This document shows positions 23,347-32,054 of a stretch of 64,000 bases of DNA, in pieces. This stretch comes from Spongospora subterranea f. sp. subterranea (taxonomy: Eukaryota; Endomyxa: Phytomyxea; Phytomyxea; Plasmodiophorida): the NCBI GenBank assembly GCA_049724395.1, contig JAUGWO010000229.1:1-64000 (forward strand), read 5' to 3'. The notes beneath the pieces are model-generated. The model saw nothing but the letters and a program-made list of their open reading frames with translations, was not told the DNA's origin and searched no databases. Made by a program: the position numbers and the translations under genes. Position 1 is the first letter of the stretch. Each line of letters opens with the position of its first letter.

Positions 23347-23592
23347 ATGGCAGCCGGTGGTGGTCGTGGTTCAGGCCCTGCAACTAGCACGGGATTTAAG
23401 GAAGGTGAAGAGCCTGGGACCAAATCCCAACTGCAGAAGAACACAACTCAGCGCCGGGATGAACACAAGAGCGGAGGTTTGCGTGAAAATCGGGATCGTC
23501 AGCACCGCGGCGAACGGTCGGCTAGCGAGATTGAGCAGGCTGGAGGACGTGCTGCTCCAGGACAAACAGCAGAAGATCTCGCCTCGCATTAA
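23347..23592 (+). CDS. Possible small unrecognised protein
   Basis: An 81-residue frame (MAAGGGRGSGPATSTGFKEG...) starts at a plausible ATG. A second frame over the same DNA contains a coiled-coil-like stretch (NGRLARLSRLEDVLLQDKQQ) up to about 23626. Either the first frame is real or the gene switches frame through a short intron (GT at 23404 or 23480). No homologue is recognised; the GC-rich composition is the only other support. Confidence 0.25.
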   Translation: MAAGGGRGSGPATSTGFKEGEEPGTKSQLQKNTTQRRDEHKSGGLRENRDRQHRGERSASEIEQAGGRAAPGQTAEDLASH

Positions 23593-24234
23593 TCGACCCA
23601 TACAAGTCAATGGTTTACCGTTATAATAACAGAGGTCATTCGCATCGTTAAATCTTTGAAACTTCATCGCGGAACAGGAAGATACAGGAGAAATAGCGTT
23701 TTCAGTTGTAGTGAATTTATTTGAACAGAACATGGATTTCGATGCGAATGCTGGAAACAGTCTTTGGCGACATCAAAGGTGTAGTAAAAGATTCGAGGTG
23801 GGCGGCTGAGTGATATCTCTTCAAGTATAAGCCCGTTCCAAGGTCCTCAAACAATGCGATCTTATAACAAGGTGACTACTATCGCAGTCAAATCGCCGAT
23901 GATAGTTTCGAATTCAGAAACAATCAATAATGGGTCGAACCCCTCTGTCATCACCCCCGCTCATCAACACATCCGATATCTCCCGAGTGTTTCTGTGTGT
24001 CTGTGTGTGTTACAGGAAATAGGGTATGATAGGCTGTCCCACTGCTGTCCCTTTACCACTACACAGTGTGGTGTCGAATAGTGTTGCCAAGCCCAAACGG
24101 GTTGGCTGGTCGCTCCCCTTTACCGCTTCCTGCCCAACGCTAACACCAAACAAACCTGGCAAGGGAAGTTATTTGCTGCCATTCAGGGAGGGCAGTTTTG
24201 GATAACGATCACAGCAGTGCATAGTGAGCTGTAG
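23593..24234. other. Gene-free stretch before SPEF1
   Basis: No supported gene. A short TG-rich run (TGTGTGTCTGTGTGTG) lies at 23994-24009. The rest is single-copy and likely upstream sequence of the gene at 24235. Confidence 0.4.
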
Positions 24235-26054
24235 ATGTTGACCATCGACTTAACGGACGACGTGCTCCAGGACCTATATCGCTGGGTCGATCAAATTCCA
24301 TTATCTCGTCCGAAAAAGAATATCGCCCGGGATTTCAGTGATGGAGGTATCCCTTACCGTTTGCGTGTTTATGGTTCCGAGACGCCAATTTTATTGCCAG
24401 ACAATTATCATCGCTTGTATAGGGTTTCGTCGGTTCCACTGAACTTCGACGATTCTTTCACAGTTTTAGTTATCTCTTCGTCTCATATTCCCAAAACCAA
24501 CAACTCGCGTGCGCTAAACAGCTGACCACGATTATTGGTCGTAGTCTTAGTGGCGGAAATCGTCCAGCATTTTTATCCAAGACTGGTCGATATGCACAAC
24601 TACTCGGTCACAAATGCAATAGCCAGGAAGTCCTACAATTGGGCAACCATAAACAGTTCGTCGCTTCACGCAAATGTCTCTCCATTGCTCATTTCTGAAT
24701 ATGTTGGCTATTGCCTGTTGCGTTTATTGTTATACATCGTTTGATCACAGCCATTGGCGATTTGAGCTCTCTGTTGGGTTTCCACGATCCCAATTTATGT
24801 CTTTTATTTCTGTTTTTTTCCACTTTCCACACACCTTTATGAAGTGCTATCAATTTTTCTTTACAAACCCCGTTTGTTGAAATTATAAAATTCAGTTCTA
24901 GCAGCAGTAAATGCTTCTTCTTCAAATGCATATTTAGTGCTCAATTGTTTTGCTCGACAGCTCGCATTTTGCTCTGTAAATTGGTCTGTTAATGGAACAA
25001 GTTGTTTGTGTTTTTTCAGAAAGGTTGTTTCGGCGAATGGGATTCGCTATCGACATCGATGATGTTGACGCGGTTGTGAATTCCAAGCGCGATGCGATTG
25101 AACGAGTTCTTCTGCTAATACGGCAAAAGGTGAATTCCGAAAGAAGCTGTTCGTTTTTGTTGCCGAACACTATTCCAGGTTTGCCGTTTCGGTCCCGCAT
25201 GGCCGATATCTCAATGCACGACAGATATTTTCATTTTCATCAACGAAATTCATTCGACATGGCCCATTTTCTCAAACCATAATTTATTTCGTAACTCTTT
25301 CTGTATCTAGATGGGTGAATATGAAACGCGCCGTCAGAAGCGGAAATCGTCTCTCGGTAAAGACCTCAGAAACCGTTTTCGTGGGACTTATTTTTCATTT
25401 TTTCGTTGGGTCGTTGATCTTTTTTCACACAATTTAGTCGCTGCTCCATGTAGACATGCTTGTTGCGTGTATTTCAAGCCTCTTTCTGTTTTCGGTCGAC
25501 GTTTTGTTGAACTTGACTGTTATTACTTTTTCAGACAGCGGGGCAAACCGATCGCCAGGGAAGATGATGGACCCCGATCCGGTGCATCGTTATGAACAGA
25601 TGGAGTCTGCTGGCCAACAATCAGCTTCCCCGGGACCTGCTCGCAGCGGCGATTGTATCAGCGATGAGATTGCCGAAAGAGATTCTCGCTTAGCCTGTGC
25701 CAAACAAATGATTGAAATCCTCACACTAAAGGTCACAAAAAATGGTTTCATTGCACGATCATCAAAAGTTTTTACAAGCTTTTATTATCGTCTAGTTTGA
25801 ATTACGATATTTTCCATGAAAATGGACTCGCTATGATATATTTTTTTTGTTCTGTAGTAGCCGAAATTTTATCAGCGTAGACGCTGCCATTTGCACTTTC
25901 CGGATTTAATTGTTTAGGTTTGTGCTGCGTTCAGGTTGAAAAGCTGGAGCAATTAATGGCATTGAAAGATGGAAAAATCCAAGCCTTGACGATGCAGCTA
26001 CAGCAGGATGATATGGGCGCTAATTACGATGATGACGACAACAGTATTAAGTAG
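24235..26054 (+). CDS. SPEF1: SPEF1/CLAMP-like calponin-homology axonemal protein
   Basis: Microtubule-bundling protein of the ciliary central pair and cortex. Six exons are supported by in-frame joins. Exon 1 from 24235 reads LYRWVDQIPLSRPKKN and IARDFSDG. Exon 2 (from about 24537) continues VLVAEIVQHFYPRLVDMHNYS and ends NWATIN. After a roughly 360-nt intron, exon 3 (from 25019) gives KRLFRRMGFAIDIDDVDA and IERVLLLIRQK. These together are the CH domain of SPEF1 (residues about 1-115). A linker follows (exon 4 at 25312; exon 5 from about 25536 with DEIAERDSRLACAKQMIEIL), and the last exon (from 25936) carries VEKLEQLMALKDGKIQALTMQLQ, the C-terminal coiled coil with the family LKDGKI word. 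The stop is at 26052-26054. Two introns (about 200 and 360 nt) are longer than the local norm. Its presence implies a motile flagellum. Confidence 0.85.
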
Positions 26055-26827
26055 CTCATCAGGAATACGCGACACAACTGCAATTGCAGAAATGATTGCC
26101 AAGTCGGAATTCACAATAATTGCTTGGTCACGATAAATATTGACTCAAAACACCAAGACTCTGGTCGATGACGATTAGTTTGAGGAGCTGAACAGTCCGA
26201 TTCCAATTGGAAACACATAATTATTTATTGAATGATGAACAATGTCGAGCCATTTTGTTATGATAGGCGAGGAGGCGTTTTTGACAGAATATGGACACCA
26301 CGAGAACACCTCTGCCCGAATTGAACACCCGTGTCATCTGATGCCAAACAGGAAGCAACTGCTGATTCTAATGACTTTGAACTGCATCCACAGCGTTTGC
26401 CCAAAGGGAAGTTCTAGGTCCACAACCCCAACACGATGGAAATAACGACGCTTTTCAGTGTGTGTACTCGTGGACCTCGCGTTTCAACGACAATAATTAA
26501 CCAGGGAATCTTGTTAGATAGTTTTCTTGAGGCATCGGCGCTTAACAATAAAATTTGCGTCGTAGACATGGACAAAATAAACATTCTGCAACAGGAAGCC
26601 ACGAAAATATGTTTGACATGAAAAAATGATGCAGAAAGTGGTATTATAAAGGGCATTGGATCCATTGCCCTTATTCGTAAAATATTCGCGACTTGATTTC
26701 TTTCAAATCACCTCGGAGACGATCTCTCATGGTTGCTTGTTCATGGCTACGGTTATAGCTAGGAAGACTGGTATCAAATTACTAAAGGTGTGGATTGTTC
26801 TGCCATGTCTTCGTAGATGGCAGTGCC
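26055..26827. other. Weakly coding-like stretch, no gene assigned
   Basis: Two plus-strand pieces look faintly coding. One starts at 26242 (MSSHFVMIGEEAFLTEYGHH) and could splice to a piece ending FELHPQRLPKGKF at 26417. The other starts at 26436 (61 residues, LLDSFLEASALNNKICVVD, then MDKINILQQEATKI). Neither matches a family I recognise and the joins are not clear. The rest holds nothing recognisable. Confidence 0.3.
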
Positions 26828-27202
26828 TTATTGGATATTGTGTGTTCCTGCTAATGCGTTCGTCTCGCGGCGAGAGCATCTCTGGATTTCCCATTTCTTT
26901 TTACCGAATGTACGATGGTCATGATGGAACAACGGATTCATATTAGCCATGTGATTGAGGGGACGGACAGTCTTGCCACCGGTGACAGGGCCAAAATATG
27001 TCCAGGCGAAATACCCGGCGGCGAACGAAAGGGCATAAGACAGCAGCATCATTATGACAAAGAATCGGATCCCGTAATAGAACGGCTGTCGAGTCCCGGG
27101 TGACGACATTTCGGCAAAATCAGCCACTTCTGGGACTCCTATTGCCGATATGAGAATGGATCGGGAAACCCCATTCGCCGTCAAGTTACTGTTACTGTAC
27201 AT
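26828..27202 (-). CDS. Unrecognised single-span membrane protein
   Basis: A 124-residue minus-strand frame starts at an ATG at 27202 (MYSNSNLTANGVSRS). It has one strong membrane helix, FFVIMMLLSYALSFAAGYFAW, at residues 48-68, followed by a His/basic tail. There is no signal peptide. The last 20 residues (after GKKKWEIQ) may be intron read-through. No family is recognised. The hydrophobic segment with a polar N-terminus is the main evidence that it is real. Confidence 0.4.
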   Translation of the reverse strand: MYSNSNLTANGVSRSILISAIGVPEVADFAEMSSPGTRQPFYYGIRFFVIMMLLSYALSFAAGYFAWTYFGPVTGGKTVRPLNHMANMNPLFHHDHRTFGKKKWEIQRCSRRETNALAGTHNIQ

Positions 27203-27335
27203 GCGCCATTGTTACAATAAAACTGCGAGGGTAATGCGCCAGTGTACAATACTGTCATAACTCCGCGGAATGGCTGATGGCGCCAGGCCGGCAAACGCGC
27301 TACTACCGACAGACTACAGTACGGCATTGCCAACG

Positions 27336-27479
27336 TCTGGTTAATTCCGTTAACGAACGAGACCTCAACCTGCTTTTGAAGTCGGGCCTATCCTCCGTCT
27401 AGGTTTCCAACTTCTTAGAGGGACTGTCGATTTTCAGTCGATGGAAGTTTGAGTTAATAACAGGTCTGTGATGCCCTTT
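27336..27479 (+). pseudogene. 18S (SSU) rRNA fragment
   Basis: Two blocks match conserved SSU rRNA: GTCTGGTTAATTCCGTTAAC and CGAACGAGACCTCAACCTGC at about 27339-27378, then CTTCTTAGAGGGACTGTCGA and GGAAGTTTGAGTTAATAACA followed by GGTCTGTGATGCCCTT at 27409-27479. They are in the correct order and roughly the natural spacing, with substitutions (GAGTTAATAACAGG for the usual GAGGCAATAACAGG). The rest of the gene is absent, so this is a dispersed, diverged rDNA scrap, not a working rRNA gene. Confidence 0.85.
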
Positions 27480-27511
27480 GTCAGAAACACAACGGCACAC
27501 ACGAGATTAGG

Positions 27512-27840
27512 AAAATCGTTGAAGGCGATCGGGCCCCATAATCTGCCTGCTGATATTTTAAATGCTGCTCTGAGCCGTCGTCACTGATGTTGCATGAGAT
27601 ATTTCGCTGTCTGTGGGCTAATCAAGCGTCCCCGACAGTCTGGGGACAGGCAATTCCCGACCTCCGACAAGTCCTCGCTTCGGAATCGGGTGCAGAAATG
27701 AATGTCCCCCGACTGTCGGGGACGCTTGATGAGCCCACAGACAGCGAAACATCGCACGCCACATCAGTGACGACGGCTCAGGGCAGCATTTGAAAACGTC
27801 AGCAGACAGATTATCGGGCCCGATCGCCTTCAACGATTTT
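27512..27840. mobile_element. Foldback element with LINE reverse-transcriptase-like arms
   Basis: Arms of about 135 bp (27512-27646 and 27706-27840) are inverted copies of each other with around 10% mismatch. They begin AAAATCGTTGAAGGCGATCG and include TTTCGCTGTCTGTGGGCT and AAGCGTCCCCGACAGTC; the loop is about 60 nt. Read towards the loop, the arm encodes KKSLKAIGPDNLSADVFK and, in another frame, CLWANQASPTVWGQAIPDL. These resemble the G-P-D-x-[IL]-x-A-E and W-x2-A-x-I-x-P segments of non-LTR reverse transcriptases. The structure may therefore be an inverted duplication of a LINE fragment. The RT resemblance is suggestive only. Confidence 0.65.
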
Positions 27841-27909
27841 TTTACTTGACTGAGAGGCCTGGCCCCTGAGGCGGTGAGTACATATAATAGGTACCATCGC
27901 ATTGTCGGA

Positions 27910-28497
27910 CAGAACTTCGAAATACGAAGATTTTATCATTCGATTTGATACAAGCGCCTATCGGGATCTCGATGGCCAGGGGTAAATTCGTTGCAAAATT
28001 TGTCGTCGACTGGCTTTAATTAGCAGATCATTCTGCTCGCCAGTTCTATCGATGGTGAACCCGCTGGACGAGTCGATATATATCGCCTTAAAATTCCCTC
28101 GCAAATGGCTGTGAGTCGGGCGTCTTTGATGTGTTTTGAAACCAAACGGCGCCATATCTCTTGACAATCATCAGACATAATTATGGTCGTGACCTGTCGA
28201 GCGAAGGATATTCACAATCAATATTGGATTAGGGTTTACAGCAAATAACCAATTTGTGCAAAAAAATTAATGAATGTCGAGCAAAACTTGAACTATATTG
28301 TTAAAATTGGTTATTTTCTGTAAATTCTTCCTGTATTGTACTTCAACAGAGGAGAAAGGAATAAATGGGTTCAAACACATGTAAAGTGATGATTGAGCGA
28401 GGCCAAGGCAGGACTGATTCTGGTCTTTCTGGAACCATAATTTTACACAGGCAAACAACCAGGATATCAAAACAACTTCGCTTTGATGTCCAGAACA
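27910..28497 (-). pseudogene. F-box family relic
   Basis: On the minus strand, 27918-28190 matches part of the F-box genes at 29270-30190 and 60470-61452: the invariant opening of exon 2 (TGTCTGATGATTGTCAAGAG as complement near 28160-28180), a YIDSSSGFTI segment, and the acidic PIGACIK region at the left. The exon-1/intron part matches again at 28345-28470. About 150 bp of unrelated DNA lies between, and much of exon 2 is missing. It is a decayed third copy with no usable frame. Confidence 0.7.
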
Positions 28498-29165
28498 GAT
28501 GTCAGGAGATTTCTACAGGGGTTGATAGAGATCTACCGTACAAGGAAAAGCTACCCGATTCGAGTGAATCCAATAAGGAAGATATCAGAATGAATCAGGA
28601 TCCTCCTGACTATGTAGAGAATTATTTCAGACCTAACGTCTGATCAATTGTCACCTATTGAGTTATTGATATACTAACGATGTACTCCGTATTTTGAACA
28701 TTATGATCGTTAGCCTTTTCAACGGCGAAACTCCCATTTTCGCCAGCTTCATTTTTCCCATCACCATACCAGATCAATTCAAACGCCAATATTGCTCTGG
28801 CTTATTCCAGGTCACACAGTTCGCCATTATTAACGATATTCCAAACGGTACTTATGGCCATCCCAAATAGAACTGCACGAAACATATTTCATGTAATTTT
28901 TGTGATCGATTGCTTTTACAAAGTTTTGTACTCTCAATTTCAATTTCATCGTTTGTAGGATCCCTTACCGCCAAACCATGTTGCCCAGATTCAAACACTG
29001 ACCTCTATTATGATCCGCCCTACACCTCAACTCGATCAAGACGAGGATTGTAAACGCGCAACAGGACCATCCATCCACTCGGCGACCGTTGAGAACGAGA
29101 GCGTGTCTGAAGCCATCATGGGCAACGAATTCACATTCATGCAACGGAAACTCGTCGTCGACACT
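28498..29165 (+). pseudogene. Duplicated 5' end of the GAF-kinase gene
   Basis: This stretch matches 31597-32240: the same upstream sequence (TTTCTACAGGGGTTGATAGA, GGAATGAATCAGGATCCTC-like words) and the start of the kinase coding region (IMIRPTPQLDQ, GPSIHSATV, MGNEFTFMQRK). The similarity stops at about 29165, where unrelated sequence leads into the F-box gene. The first ATG context differs (the start codon region reads CCATGTTGCCCAG with a shifted frame). It is a truncated segmental copy without GAF or kinase domains. Confidence 0.8.
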
Positions 29166-29269
29166 AGTACGGCGGAGACGAACTGAAACCACTTGGATAG
29201 TAAACTCACAGTCTTCGTCGAATTTATCAGATAGGGTTATTCCGTCGGGCAGAAGCTGCGTCAGGACGG

Positions 29270-30190
29270 TTAACGCTCCGGTGCAAGGTACAAATTCAAA
29301 TTGGTTAATGCTTCGTCAATCGTCTTGAACGGAATACTCAACCCAATCCAAAACCAGTTTTCAATATGGTAAAACTTTCTGATGCGTCTAATTCTAATCG
29401 CCTTCCTTCTCCATTTCCGCAGAAACTTGGCGATATTGATATAGTGACCATGGTCGGTAACGTAAGGCGCGATCTGCACGTTACACCGGTTACCGTTATA
29501 ATATCCATAAACGGATTTACGACGAAGTACAAAGTTATCGAACTCAGTGGAAGTATTCGTAGGAGTTGGCTGAATACCAACAAGTGGAAACACCTTTGGA
29601 ATCATTCTGCTCTTGCAGGCAACTTTTCGGTACAGATAAGATGATGGCCAAATACCAGTTTGAACAACGCGATAAACTGTAGGTGACTGATGATCACGGT
29701 ATACGAGGATTTCATCATTCGGTTTGATACAAGCGCCTATCGGGATCTCAATGTCCTCGTTGAAATTCGTATTGAAATATACCGCCCCTTTTCTTTGCAG
29801 CAAAAAACCTTTGTGGAGTCCACCGCCCAGCATCAGATTCTCCACGCAGAATGGGGAATTGGCCCTAATCAACAAATCATTCCGTTCGCCAATTTTGTTG
29901 ATGGTGAACCCGCTGGATGAGTCGATATATATCGCCTTCCACGATTTCCTTGAAATGAATTCGCGTCGGGCGTCTTTGATTTTTGTCGAGACCAAACGGC
30001 GCCATATCTCTTGACAATCATCAGACATATCTATGGAACCTGAATTACAACAACAGAGGAGAGAAAAATAACGGGTTTACAAATCACATGATGTAAATCG
30101 ACGATTGAGCGAGGCCAATGCAGCGATTGATTCTGGATCCAGAAATTTAAACAGACAAACAACCAGGAAATCAATGGATAAATCGTTCAT
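29270..30190 (-). CDS. F-box protein, local family member A
   Basis: Two exons on the minus strand (30190-30088 and 30030-29270) flank a 57-nt intron. Exon 1 from the ATG at 30190 gives MNDLSIDFLVVCLFKFLDP and ESIAALASLNRRF. The second exon starts MSDDCQEIWRRLV, so the join completes an F-box (L-x-fL-x-P-x2-I/L-x2-L-x3-N/C-R-x-F...W-x-L). F-box proteins recruit substrates to SCF ubiquitin ligases through Skp1. The 200 residues after it are beta-rich with conserved words shared with the paralogue (YIDSSSGFTI, GACIKPNDE, VVQTGIWPSSYLYRKVACK, WFWIGLSIPFKTID). Compared with the paralogue at 61452, the upstream start is lost by a one-base difference, so I use the internal ATG. No known substrate domain is recognised. 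Confidence 0.7.
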
Positions 30191-31596
30191 GCGCAATTTT
30201 GACGCGTCATTTGGGAACTGATCCATTTTTGTTTAGGTCCATGAAAGATGTCGTTTTGTTTGTACCCGACCAGCGATTCTGATTGGTCAATGATAGTTCA
30301 TTCTCCTCCGTACAGTACCTGGATATTCCGTTCAACCAACCCATTTACCGTTATTACAATAGCGATAACTTGATCATATGACCGGGCGGCTGTTTATATT
30401 AGGGTTTATGATCGTATATATGGGTGATCAAAACCCGAATACCTCACTGCTAATCCGGTTCTTGGAATAACTCTTCAGATTACTTCGCGGTTGGTATCAT
30501 GCATCTAAGGGCGCCGTTCTGGCTAAAACCGCCACCGATGGTTTTAGCCCAGAAAGAAAGTGAGACGAATTGTTAAGCCAGCATAAGCGTCAAAATAAAT
30601 ACGACACATTGCCGCCAAATCAACACCTGCTAAGAATGAAGCGGTCAAGCGGACTCCAACCTTGATGTCGTCTTCCAGCGGAAGTTACAGTCCCGCGTTC
30701 TCTTCTACTTCGATTGGTTCGATATCAAATGCAATTCTATTTATTGCCACACAACAGGACGTGTTGCAAGACAAGGTCTATTGCCGCTGTTGCAGCTGAT
30801 GGGCATCGGCAACATAATTATAAACCAAACAACGTCAAATGATGAATATTGACCGTCCGCCCATCTATGAACAGGTCGGTTTGCATGGTGGGCTCCTGTC
30901 CCTTTACCAGGTTGTGTGGGTTGAACATGTAAGATCTGCAATAAAGAATGGAGTCATTCTGATCATATTGAGTCGTCGGAATGCATTAGTGGGATTTTTG
31001 CCTGAGACAGTTTAGGTTCTGTCTGTCATATATGGTTAAAACTGTAAGAAATTACATTTAGTACGAGAGGACCAATGTAAATTTCCAGGCCAATTGCCAT
31101 CTCTATGCCGAAGGAATATCAACCAGATGACTCCGTTCTTCGCCATTTATGTTGTTCACCCATGATCAGTTGTCGTCGTACACTTTTGGCTGAAGATGCC
31201 ATCCGTCGGAAGAAAGTGTGTTGCATCTGAAGAACCTTCGATAGTGTGTGCGAGACCATATCAACGGTCCCAAACTACGCTTTCTAGACAAATTTGCTCT
31301 GTTGCGGTTTACTGGCCGACCCAATACAAAGGGCAACCTCAAATCTCGATGTGGTCGGCAAAAACTGCAGAATGTATTGCCTTTTTCGAATGTGGCCCAA
31401 ATGTCGGATATGTCGCTCTTGAGCAGAATGAAAATCAGAACAAGAGAGGTGGGTTTACTGAAATGGTATACCGATAGAGGTTATGGTTTAGATTTATTAG
31501 TTTGCTCTTGTTTCGACACGGAAATATTCTGTAAAAACCAGATTCAAAATATAAAACCTCCGGTTAACCAAACCCGAACCACATCGCTTTCGTGTT
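30191..31596. other. Duplicated non-coding stretch with an rRNA scrap
   Basis: No gene supported. Parts match 61480-62480 in order (GAACCG/ATTCCGTTCAACC near 30330; TGTTGCGGTTTACT at 31302; CGATAGAGGTTATGG near 31472), showing that the F-box gene was duplicated with its upstream DNA. A hairpin (CTGGCTAAAACC...GGTTTTAGCCCAG) lies at 30522-30555. The LSU rRNA fragment is listed separately. Confidence 0.5.
30990..31110 (+). pseudogene. Mitochondrial-type LSU rRNA fragment (sarcin-ricin loop)
   Basis: 31003-31029 (CTGAGACAGTTTAGGTTCTGTCTG) and 31054-31078 (ACATTTAGTACGAGAGGACC then AATGT) match two neighbouring conserved blocks at the 3' end of bacterial/mitochondrial LSU rRNA. The second is the sarcin-ricin loop AGTACGAGAGGACC. 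Its flanks ACATT and AATGT pair, which preserves the stem of helix 95 with a different sequence. Spacing between the blocks is near normal. The surrounding rRNA is missing, so this is best read as a nuclear copy of organellar rDNA (NUMT-like). Confidence 0.7.
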
Positions 31597-32054
31597 CAGC
31601 ACAGACATCTGAAAATTTCTACAGAGGTTGATAGAGTTCGATGGTTCAAGGAAAAGCTATCCGATTCGAGTGAATTTGATAAGAAAAAACATCGGAATGA
31701 ATCAGGATCCTCTTAACTAAATAGTTATATATTTCAGATCAGACACCTGGCCAATATTATCGCCTGTTCCATGGCTCTATTGTTTTAAAAAATAATTGGA
31801 ATACTAACGATGTACAATACTCCTCATTTATTGAAGATCGGTATCCTCCTTGTTAACGGCGGGAACTGCTAATTACCCTTCCCCACGATAAGACCAGATC
31901 AACGCAATGATCGCCAATATTGTCGGATAAAGATGGTGTAATCCCAAATCGCGTCGAAAGATATTTCATGTGATTTTTGTGATCGATTGCTTTTATCAAG
32001 TTTTGTACTCTCAATTTCAATTTCATCATTTGTAGGAACCCTTACCCCCACACC

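Noticed and set aside
26414-26665. An 83-residue minus-strand frame with hydrophobic start.
   Set aside because: No motif, no plausible start context, and it overlaps equally weak plus-strand pieces; not called.
31061-31073. The AGTACGAGAGGACC word as a chance match.
   Set aside because: The chance explanation was dropped because a second conserved LSU block lies at the natural distance upstream and the flanking stem pairs.
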